Shown here piece by piece: positions 7,199-13,217 of a DNA stretch of 16,414 nucleotides. Made by a program: the position numbers and the translations under genes. The first letter of the stretch is position 1. Every line of letters starts with the position of its first letter. Location: the NCBI GenBank assembly GCA_905203765.1, contig CAJKXC010000055.1, positions 1 through 16,414 of the forward strand, in the 5' to 3' direction. The stretch comes from an uncultured Bacteroides sp. (GTDB lineage Bacteria > Bacteroidota > Bacteroidia > Bacteroidales > Bacteroidaceae). The notes under the pieces were generated by a model, which saw only the letters and a list, made by a program, of their open reading frames with translations, ran no database searches and had not been told where the DNA came from.

Positions 7199-8689
7199 CT
7201 ATTTCCTCAGCCTTGCCACCGGAATGTTCATCTGCTGGCGGTACTTGGCTACTGTGCGGCGGGCTATCGGATATCCTTTTTCTTTCAGTATATCGGTGAG
7301 CTCGTCGTCTGTATAAGGCTTCTTCTTGTCTTCGCTATCGATGCATTCTTTCAGTATCTTGCGTATTTCGCGTACGGACATCTCTTCGCCGTCTTCGGTG
7401 GTGTAACCGTCACTGAAGAAGAACTTCAACGGATAGATGCCGTAGTTGGTCTGCACATATTTGCTGTTGCTGACGCGGGAGATGGTCGAAATGTCCAGCC
7501 CGGTGCGTTCCGCCACATCTTTCAGTATCATGGGGCGCAGCAAGGATTCGTCTCCTTCGAGGAAGAACGGACGTTGCAGGTCGATAATGGCCTGCATAGT
7601 GGTCATCAGTGTGTTCTGGCGTTGCTTCACGGCATCGATGAAACCTTGTGCGGCGTCCATCTTCTGTTTCAGGAACATCATGGCCTCTTTCGATTCTTTC
7701 GATTGGTTTGCCCTGTTCTTGGTATGCTCTTCCACCATTTCGGTGAAGTCGCGGCTCATGCGCAGTTCGGGCACGTTGCGGTTGTTCAGTGCCAGGTTGA
7801 TGGTGTCGTCATCGTATGTATCTACAATGAAGTCGGGTACTATCTGCTGCATATTTTTACCTATCGCTTCGCCCAGGGATGCACCCGGACGCGGATTCAG
7901 TTTGCAGATTTCTTTGATGGCTTGCTCAAAGGCATCTTCTTCCAGACCAAGTTTCTGCTGTATCTTTTCCCAATGTTTGCGGGTAAATTCTTCGTAGCAC
8001 TCCGATAGGATGGCTTCTTCGATGTAGAGTAGCGGGTTAGGAGTGAAGTGCTGCTGCTCTATCTTGCGACGGATTTGTATCAGGAGGCATTCTTGCAGGT
8101 CGCGGGCACCCAGTCCGGCAGGGTCGAAGTCCTGAATGATTTTTAGTACATCTTCCAGTTCTTGCGGGGAAGCGTCGATGCCGGCATAGATGGCGAGTTC
8201 GTCGCTGATACTGTCCAGTGATTTGCGCAGCAGACCGTCGTCGTCCAGCGAACCGATCAGGTATTCGGCCAATTCGCGTTGATGCTCGGTGAGGTCACGT
8301 TCGCCCAGTTGTTCTTTCAGGGTTTCGTAAAAGGAGGTGGCGTCGGAGAATGGAATTTCTTCGGCTTGTTCGCCTTTACTCCGGTTGTTTTCCTGTAGTT
8401 TATAGTCGGGGATATCGTCTTCGCTCAGATAGTCGCTCAACGAATCGTAGCTGGTATCTCCGCCGTCCTCAGAGTTGGCTTCTGCGTCGGAAGCTTCGGA
8501 GTAGTCGTCGCCGGGGGCGTCTTCCTTGCCTTCTTCCAGTGCCGGGTTCTCGAGCAGTTCGGCATGCACGCGGTCTTCCAGCTCCACAGCAGGGAGTTCC
8601 AGCAGCTTCACTACCAGAATCTGTTGCGGCGATAGCGTCTGTATCTGCTGCTGCGCCTGCGTTTGTACTTGTCGGGAACCTTGTGCCAT
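7199..8689 (-). CDS. rpoN: RNA polymerase sigma-54 factor
   Basis: This 496-residue protein is the alternative sigma factor that recognises -24/-12 promoters and needs AAA+ activators to open DNA. Region I is Gln- and Leu-rich (residues about 10-52, with QQILVVKLLELP). The acidic region II runs about 53-112, and the core-binding region follows. The helix-turn-helix lies about 392-413 (VAERTGLDISTISRV), and the diagnostic RpoN box ARRTVAKYRQ is at 476-485. The canonical box ends in Glu, here Gln. No AAA+ enhancer-binding activator and no -24/-12 promoter motif were seen in the window. It is divergent from the aminopeptidase across a 189-bp spacer. The start is well supported by the Met-Ala-Gln opening before region I. 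Confidence 0.96.
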   Translation of the reverse strand: MAQGSRQVQTQAQQQIQTLSPQQILVVKLLELPAVELEDRVHAELLENPALEEGKEDAPGDDYSEASDAEANSEDGGDTSYDSLSDYLSEDDIPDYKLQENNRSKGEQAEEIPFSDATSFYETLKEQLGERDLTEHQRELAEYLIGSLDDDGLLRKSLDSISDELAIYAGIDASPQELEDVLKIIQDFDPAGLGARDLQECLLIQIRRKIEQQHFTPNPLLYIEEAILSECYEEFTRKHWEKIQQKLGLEEDAFEQAIKEICKLNPRPGASLGEAIGKNMQQIVPDFIVDTYDDDTINLALNNRNVPELRMSRDFTEMVEEHTKNRANQSKESKEAMMFLKQKMDAAQGFIDAVKQRQNTLMTTMQAIIDLQRPFFLEGDESLLRPMILKDVAERTGLDISTISRVSNSKYVQTNYGIYPLKFFFSDGYTTEDGEEMSVREIRKILKECIDSEDKKKPYTDDELTDILKEKGYPIARRTVAKYRQQMNIPVARLRK

Positions 8690-8758
8690 ACTTTTATATA
8701 ATTACAGATTATGAATTACAAATTACAAAATTGCGGTGATGTCATTCAAATTCTACCG

Positions 8759-8766
8759 CAAAAATA
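8759..8766 (-). promoter_or_regulatory. Candidate -7 box for rpoN
   Basis: The minus strand reads TATTTTTG, matching the Bacteroides -7 consensus TAnnTTTG, about 70 bp upstream of the rpoN start. A partial -33 match (TTTC at 8788-8785) lies 18 bp further upstream. The gap to the gene contains an ATTACAA-type low-complexity stretch (about 8701-8730). Confidence 0.35.
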
Positions 8767-8843
8767 GTGAATAGTTCGGGAACGCGAAATCTTCTCTTAT
8801 GATATTTAACAAGAAAGCGGACGCGCGGTTGTATTTTTGTTGT

Positions 8844-8851
8844 TATCTTTG
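8844..8851 (+). promoter_or_regulatory. -7 promoter box for the aminopeptidase gene
   Basis: TATCTTTG is an exact match to the Bacteroides -7 consensus TAnnTTTG and lies 27 bp before the ATG at 8879, predicting a short leader. No convincing TTTG -33 element is at the usual distance. The leader contains TTAAAAACT just before the start, an A-rich stretch of the kind that replaces Shine-Dalgarno sequences in this phylum. Confidence 0.65.
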
Positions 8852-8878
8852 TGTCATAACTATTAAAAACTGAATGTT

Positions 8879-10252
8879 ATGTTTGCTAAAGAAACGTATG
8901 TGCAGCGCAGAGCCCAGCTGAAGAAAACGGTCGGCTCAGGAGTATTGTTGTTCTTGGGTAATGATGAACAAGGACTGAATTACGGGGATAATACCTTCCG
9001 TTATCGCCAGGACTCCTCCTTCTTATATTATTTCGGCCTGTCGTTCGCGGGGCTGTCTGCTATAATCGATATAGACGAAGATAAGGAAATCATCTTCGGT
9101 GACGAATTGACCATTGATGATATTGTGTGGATGGGGACGCAACCCACTCTTCACGAAAAGGCTTCTGCGGTGGGTATTGCCGAAACCCGCCCTTCGGCCG
9201 ATATCGCCAACTATCTGCATAAAGCTGTGCAGAGTGGGCAGACAATTCATTACCTTCCTCCTTACCGTGCCGAACACAAACTGAAACTGATGGATTGGCT
9301 GGGTGTTCCTCCTGCCCGTCAGGAAGGTTCCGTTCCGTTTATCCGTGCGGTAGTGGCACAGCGCAATTATAAGACGGCCGAAGAAATAGCCGAGATAGAG
9401 AAGGCATGCGATGTGACTGCCGATATGCACACCACAGCCATGAGGGTGATTCGTCCGGGAATGTATGAATACGAAGTAGTGGCTGAGATGAACCGTATAG
9501 CGGAAATGAACAACTGCGAACTCTCTTTTGCTACGATTGCTTCCGTCAACGGGCAGACTTTGCATAACCACTATCACGGTAATAAGGTAAAGCCGGGGGA
9601 TTTGTTTCTGATTGATGCCGGTGCCGAACTGCCTTCGGGTTATTGTGGGGATATGTCTTCTACCGTTCCTGCCGATAAGACGTTTACTCCCCGCCAGCGT
9701 GCGGTCTACGAGGTACAGAATGCGATGCATCTGGCATCGGTCAATGCACTCCGCCCGGGTATTCCTTACATGAAGGTGTACGAGCTTTCTGCCCAGGTGA
9801 TGGTAGAAGGATTGACGGCATTGGGTTTGATGAAAGGTAATGCCGAAGATGCTGTGCGCGAAGGTGCTCATGCGTTGTTCTATCCTCATGGATTGGGGCA
9901 TATGATGGGACTGGATGTGCACGATATGGAAAATCTGGGTGAAGTTTGGGTAGGTTACGACGGTCAGCCTAAGAGTACGCAGTTTGGCCGCAAGAGCCAG
10001 CGTCTTGCCATTCCTTTGCAACCGGGTTTTGTGCTTACCGTTGAGCCGGGTATCTACTTCATCCCTGAACTGATTGATCTTTGGAGAGGTGAGAAGAAAT
10101 TTACGGACTTTATCAACTACGATAAGTTGGACGAATACCGCAACTTCGGTGGTATCCGTAACGAAGAAGATTATCTGATTACTGAAACCGGTTCACGTCG
10201 CTTGGGTAAGAAGATCCCATTGACACCGGAAGAGGTGGAAGCACTGCGCTGA
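8879..10252 (+). CDS. pepP: Xaa-Pro aminopeptidase (M24B, aminopeptidase P)
   Basis: This 457-residue cytosolic metallopeptidase removes the N-terminal residue from peptides with proline in position two. It has the N-terminal aminopeptidase-P domain (about 1-165) and the C-terminal pita-bread catalytic domain. The five dinuclear-metal ligands are visible in order: Asp246 (LIDAGAE), Asp258 (YCGDMSS), His341 (HGLGHMMG), Glu389 (TVEPGIYF) and Glu429 (GIRNEED). The accessory histidine of PHGLGH (His337) and the VHD motif are also present. Length fits the bacterial family. It is a single-gene unit with its own -7 box and a strong terminator, transcribed divergently from rpoN. There is no signal peptide. 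Confidence 0.95.
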   Translation: MFAKETYVQRRAQLKKTVGSGVLLFLGNDEQGLNYGDNTFRYRQDSSFLYYFGLSFAGLSAIIDIDEDKEIIFGDELTIDDIVWMGTQPTLHEKASAVGIAETRPSADIANYLHKAVQSGQTIHYLPPYRAEHKLKLMDWLGVPPARQEGSVPFIRAVVAQRNYKTAEEIAEIEKACDVTADMHTTAMRVIRPGMYEYEVVAEMNRIAEMNNCELSFATIASVNGQTLHNHYHGNKVKPGDLFLIDAGAELPSGYCGDMSSTVPADKTFTPRQRAVYEVQNAMHLASVNALRPGIPYMKVYELSAQVMVEGLTALGLMKGNAEDAVREGAHALFYPHGLGHMMGLDVHDMENLGEVWVGYDGQPKSTQFGRKSQRLAIPLQPGFVLTVEPGIYFIPELIDLWRGEKKFTDFINYDKLDEYRNFGGIRNEEDYLITETGSRRLGKKIPLTPEEVEALR

Positions 10253-10310
10253 TACCTTTTAAACAGTCATTCTGAATAAATTGGTTATGTCTGTTATTCA
10301 GATATGAATC

Positions 10311-10388
10311 ATCCCGTTTAAAGCGGAGAACTCCTTCTTCTTATATAAAAGGAGAAGGAGTTCTCCGCTTTGCTTTGAATAGCGGGAT
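10311..10388. terminator. Strong hairpin terminator after pepP (possibly bidirectional)
   Basis: A perfect 19-bp stem (10320-10338 with 10353-10371; core AAAGCGGAGAACTCCTTCT) can extend inward by wobble and normal pairs. An outer ATCCCG (10311-10316) pairs with CGGGAT (10383-10388). The right flank is T-rich but interrupted (TTTGCTTTG). It lies between pepP and the convergent C39-like gene and could end both transcripts. The remaining spacer holds nothing else recognisable. Confidence 0.85.
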
Positions 10389-10391
10389 TTC

Positions 10392-10829
10392 TTAGAACGA
10401 AAGATAATAACTTAGATTTTTCCACATATAAAAGTAATCGGAAGGTGTACTTTGGGTTGGTTCTCCAAACAGCACGGTTCCCGTCCATTTATTTAGGAAT
10501 TGACTTGCCCTAATATAGTATTTCTTCCCTTTTGCATTCCTATATTCTACAATAAAATCGTCTTTCTTGGTCACAACGCAAAGAAACTCTTCATCTATTT
10601 CTAACATAGTAATGAAGGGCGGCTTCAACAGAAGCAAATAGTCATACAGCGGTGGGAAGTGATGCAATTCATGTTTTATATACAATGCATCCAGTGCATC
10701 GCTGATTCCCCGCAGGCTATTTTCTGCGGGGGAATCAAGCAGACGATGCACAGTACTCCGACTTATTTTTACGGATAAAGCCCGTAAATAACGATAAAGA
10801 ATAATGCTGTTATTATTGACCGCCGTCAT
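10392..10829 (-). CDS. Small protein resembling a C39-like (bacteriocin-peptidase-type) domain, catalytic residues missing
   Basis: This 145-residue protein has no signal peptide or strong membrane helix. It resembles the N-terminal C39-like domain that Bacteroides proteins carry in front of a vitamin-K-epoxide-reductase-like membrane domain. The matching pieces are LLDSP...SLRGISDALDAL at about 30-49, PPFITMLEI at about 70-78, a VTKKDDFIVEY strand pair, and KKYYIRASQFLNKWTGTVLFGEP, where family members read a WxGxxLLAEP block. The active-site Cys motif is absent, and the usual HPxYPS is here S33-P-A-E-N-S38, so peptidase activity is not expected. The protein ends shortly after this domain, where family members continue into membrane segments. 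It may be a truncated remnant or a stand-alone binding domain. It follows the DUF3244 gene by 27 nt and is probably co-transcribed. The family call is from memory of motifs and is tentative. Confidence 0.5.
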   Translation of the reverse strand: MTAVNNNSIILYRYLRALSVKISRSTVHRLLDSPAENSLRGISDALDALYIKHELHHFPPLYDYLLLLKPPFITMLEIDEEFLCVVTKKDDFIVEYRNAKGKKYYIRASQFLNKWTGTVLFGEPTQSTPSDYFYMWKNLSYYLSF

Positions 10830-10856
10830 GAGTGCTTCGCCTATACCAGAAATTGG

Positions 10857-11264
10857 TTACAATGAGAAATTTCCCTTTAAGTGGGTATTGTCGGCTTCTA
10901 TCTCAATGAGATAGGTTCCATTACTTTCACCACTTAAATCTATGTTAAGGTTTATAGGGTTGTTACAAGTTTCAGCATAAACGGTTTCACCGGTTGCTGT
11001 ATTAGTAATGATAATGGTAGCGGCGGAGAAATCTTCTCCGAATGATACGGTTACTACATTATCATTTAAGTAAGCAGAAACTGGCTCGAATAGGCCACGA
11101 GTTCGAGGACCATCTTCGGGTCCAAGATCTGGAATTTCTCTCTCAGGATCATCTCCATTATAGGAAGTAAGGGCAATAGGATGGGATGCATTGATCGCTG
11201 CTTGGGCATTTGTAGTTATGCTTCCTATCCAAAATAATACGATTAGAAATAATGTATATCTCAT
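10857..11264 (-). CDS. Secreted DUF3244-type beta-sandwich protein
   Basis: This 135-residue protein has a clear signal peptide (MRYTLFLIVLFWIGS, cleavage likely after NAQA near residue 22). A short linker rich in Asp, Pro and Gly follows, then about 80 residues of alternating strands. The pattern (PVSAYL, VTVSFGE, ATIIITNTATGETVYAE, NLNIDLSG, GTYLIEIE, LKGNFSL) is that of DUF3244, an immunoglobulin-like beta-sandwich family of Bacteroides exported proteins without known function. The ATG at 11264 is chosen because the signal peptide begins there. The 5' in-frame extension to 11375 would be translated from the promoter and the repeat array. Upstream lies a promoter-like GAACTTTG and three 21-bp-spaced boxes, and the gene beyond is a TPR-LuxR regulator, which probably controls it. 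There is a single Cys (in ETCNNP). Confidence 0.72.
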   Translation of the reverse strand: MRYTLFLIVLFWIGSITTNAQAAINASHPIALTSYNGDDPEREIPDLGPEDGPRTRGLFEPVSAYLNDNVVTVSFGEDFSAATIIITNTATGETVYAETCNNPINLNIDLSGESNGTYLIEIEADNTHLKGNFSL

Positions 11265-11285
11265 ACTGTTGCATTTTGTTTGCTG

Positions 11286-11293
11286 CAAAGTTC
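11286..11293 (-). promoter_or_regulatory. Candidate -7 box for the DUF3244 gene
   Basis: The minus strand reads GAACTTTG, one mismatch from TAnnTTTG, with its downstream edge 21 bp before the chosen ATG. A good -33 box is not visible at the usual spacing, which would suit a promoter that depends on an activator bound to the adjacent repeat array. Confidence 0.4.
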
Positions 11294-11321
11294 GTATGAT
11301 TTTATTAAAGGAAGACGAAAA

Positions 11322-11378
11322 AAAGTGTCGCATTTTTACGTGAAAGTGTAACATTTTGGGCGTTACATGTAACAATAC
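11322..11378 (-). promoter_or_regulatory. Three 21-bp-spaced TGTnnCA boxes, candidate operator array
   Basis: On the plus strand the core TGTnnCA begins at 11326, 11347 and 11368, an exact 21-bp period (two helical turns). Boxes 1 and 2 share 13 of 15 bases (AAAGTGTnnCATTTT); box 3 keeps TGTAACA. Boxes 1 and 2 are close to palindromic around their centre, as expected for a dimer site. The array lies just upstream of the DUF3244 promoter box and directly after the stop of the TPR-LuxR regulator. Box 3 also lies in a perfect palindrome, GTTACATGTAAC (11362-11373). Binding of the neighbouring regulator is inference. Confidence 0.6.
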
Positions 11379-11379
11379 A

Positions 11380-13104
11380 CTATAACATAGCCTTTTCGAT
11401 ATGCTTTTTTAATAGGATCTCTAGCTTTCCAGCTTGGTAACTCTCCCCCATTTTCTCTAAAATGTCTTTCTCTTTCCTATAAATAGTCGTTCGTTTGTAG
11501 TGCATGGTCCTTGCTTTATCCGTAAGTGATAAATCCATCAGCGATAGACAACACAAATGAATTTCATTCTCTGAGAGTTTGTATCGTATACTTATTTGGT
11601 TTATAATGCCTCCTTTATCTATCTCTGCAATAAGCTTTAACCACTCTTCTTTGTTTAAAGATTCTTTCGAATAGCCTTTCATCTTGTAGTCATCGATAAT
11701 ACGTTGTATTTTTGCGTATACATCCAGATGTTCTAAAGTTTCTCGCGCTAATGCCATTCGTTGCCTATTCATCTCGGCAAGTTCTTTGTATAGAGCCTTT
11801 CTACGCTCTTCATCAGTATTATTTTGTGCAATTTCTTTCTGAAGATCTGCAATTTGTTTTTCTTTTTGTTTAAGTTCTTCTTTCAGTTGCAAATATTGCT
11901 GATTTAGTATTTTTTCTGATTGAATCCTTTCTTGATCCTGTCGATGGATTTTCTTTTGGTACCGCTTTCGCAAGGTATAGATAAATGAAATACTGATTAT
12001 AGTAAGAGTTATAATGTAGTAACGATACCTGCTTTGGGAATGTTTGTATTGTATTTGTTGCTGTTTTATCAAGACTTGCTTTTCTGTTTCAAGAATCTTA
12101 TCTTTCTGTAGATTTAGGTCTAAACTGTCTTTGTAAGAGGAATATAGCCTCTCCATATCCAGCGACTGAGCTATATTACCACGTTTTCTTGCAATATCTG
12201 CTAAACGCATATAGGCACTTGCTTTATTGGCATAATTCCAGGAAGGTAATGCCTTGTTGATGTAATATAGGGCAGAATCATATTGTTCTACTTTATAATA
12301 AGCATCACCTAATAATAGGAAAGCTCGATAGCAATACAAACTATCTTTTTGAAGCTTGATGTTTTGTTGGGCATATTCGATAGCTTTTCTTCCATCACCT
12401 ACTTTGCTATATAGTGAACTCAATGCAGCGACAATATCACTCCGTATTCCATCTTGTTCAAAATGTCCTAAAGTATGGAGTGCTTGCAGCAAGTCCTGCT
12501 CCGCTTGTGGATAAAGTTGCTGTTGCAGTTTTATGTTTCCCTGCATGGATAGTGCTTCTGTCCACAGGCTAGTGTCATTTAGCTGGATGCCTATCTGTTC
12601 GGTCTTTTGATAAATAGAATCTGCTTTTTCGTATAACCTCTGTCGAAAGTACAAATAACCAATATTATTATAGATGCGTCCTACCAGTTGTGTGTCGTCC
12701 ACTTCCGAAGCGAGGGCTGCTGCTATAAGATACTTCTCTATGGCAGCCGATTGTTGGTTGGTATCTCTGTAAATGCAACCCCAGTAATAATATGCTTCAG
12801 CTTGCATTCTTTTGTTATTAGTAGAGGTGTAATACTCTACGGCAGTGCGAATTAATGAATCATTGGTTTGTTGGATATAGTTTTTGTCTTTTGCCTGCGT
12901 AATGAGCAGTGCGTAGTAAGCCTTATCGGCTTGTGAAGAGAATTGCTGTAATGTGACGTCTTGCAGGATGTACAGAGCAATGTCAGGTCTTGTGGGCATC
13001 AGTGAATCTGCTTGCATGAGCATGGGGTCATAATTAGTTCGGGAAATGCAGGCCGCCAAGAGAATAGTTAATGTCGATACGGCTGTAATGGTTCGTTTTT
13101 TCAT
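11380..13104 (-). CDS. TPR lipoprotein-like transmembrane regulator with C-terminal LuxR-type HTH
   Basis: This 574-residue protein begins with a signal sequence ending in a lipobox (LLAAC, Cys19). TPR-like helical repeats fill about 30-330 (e.g. AEAYYYWGCIYRD, IYNNIGYLYFRQ, LLGDAYYKVEQYDSAL) and should face the periplasm. One membrane helix spans about 362-378, followed by a basic stop (RKRYQKK) and a coiled coil of about 390-470. The C-terminus (510-553) carries a LuxR-like helix-turn-helix: LSENEIHLCC, then LSLTDKARTMHYKRTTIYRKEKDILEKMG. It looks like a one-protein envelope sensor that binds DNA from the membrane. The ATG at 13104 is chosen because the signal sequence starts there and the -7 box lies between it and the longer 13167 start. 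No phosphorylation domain is present. Its target is probably the DUF3244/C39-like pair downstream; this is inference. Confidence 0.8.
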   Translation of the reverse strand: MKKRTITAVSTLTILLAACISRTNYDPMLMQADSLMPTRPDIALYILQDVTLQQFSSQADKAYYALLITQAKDKNYIQQTNDSLIRTAVEYYTSTNNKRMQAEAYYYWGCIYRDTNQQSAAIEKYLIAAALASEVDDTQLVGRIYNNIGYLYFRQRLYEKADSIYQKTEQIGIQLNDTSLWTEALSMQGNIKLQQQLYPQAEQDLLQALHTLGHFEQDGIRSDIVAALSSLYSKVGDGRKAIEYAQQNIKLQKDSLYCYRAFLLLGDAYYKVEQYDSALYYINKALPSWNYANKASAYMRLADIARKRGNIAQSLDMERLYSSYKDSLDLNLQKDKILETEKQVLIKQQQIQYKHSQSRYRYYIITLTIISISFIYTLRKRYQKKIHRQDQERIQSEKILNQQYLQLKEELKQKEKQIADLQKEIAQNNTDEERRKALYKELAEMNRQRMALARETLEHLDVYAKIQRIIDDYKMKGYSKESLNKEEWLKLIAEIDKGGIINQISIRYKLSENEIHLCCLSLMDLSLTDKARTMHYKRTTIYRKEKDILEKMGESYQAGKLEILLKKHIEKAML

Positions 13105-13127
13105 TCTGTTTTTTCTTAGAACTGCTG

Positions 13128-13135
13128 CAAAGATA
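13128..13135 (-). promoter_or_regulatory. -7 promoter box for the TPR-LuxR regulator
   Basis: The minus strand reads TATCTTTG, an exact TAnnTTTG match, 23 bp before the ATG at 13104. It rules against the upstream in-frame ATG at 13167, which would lie before the transcription start. The preceding bases belong to the terminator of the kinase gene, so the two genes have separate promoters. Confidence 0.65.
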
Positions 13136-13149
13136 CTACTTTCTTCCAC

Positions 13150-13191
13150 AAAAAACATCTCATGCACAGGATTTTCCTATGCATGAGATGT
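13150..13191 (-). terminator. Intrinsic terminator after the TPR sensor kinase
   Basis: A perfect 12-bp stem, ACATCTCATGCA (13155-13166) with TGCATGAGATGT (13180-13191), is extended by an inner AGGA/TCCT pairing. On the minus strand it is followed directly by a T run (TTTTTT), the classic form for a gene ending at 13218. It separates the kinase from the regulator. Confidence 0.88.
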
Positions 13192-13217
13192 ATCTCTTTC
13201 AGCCTTAGCTGTAGTCT

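Noticed and set aside
6833..8008. Long plus-strand open frame (391 codons)
   Set aside because: It is antisense to the PAP2 gene and rpoN, which have clear motifs; the product is low-complexity Phe/His/Leu-rich with no domain.
8690..8878. Sigma-54 (-24/-12) promoter or autoregulatory site next to rpoN
   Set aside because: No TGGCAC-N5-TTGC-like pair was found on either strand of the spacer; -7 boxes of the housekeeping type explain both genes.
9023..10021. Minus-strand open frame (332 codons)
   Set aside because: It is antisense to pepP, whose five metal ligands are all in frame on the plus strand.
10857..11264. DUF3244 protein as a double-glycine-leader peptide processed by the C39-like neighbour
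   Set aside because: It has a Sec signal peptide and no GG/GA leader cleavage site, and the C39-like protein lacks catalytic residues.
11265..11375. N-terminal 37-residue extension of the DUF3244 protein from the ATG at 11375
   Set aside because: It would be translated through the repeat array and promoter box, and the signal peptide begins at the later Met.
13155..13191. Palindrome as a recombination or attachment site
   Set aside because: It is followed by a T run on the strand of the kinase gene and sits just after its stop, so an intrinsic terminator explains it fully.
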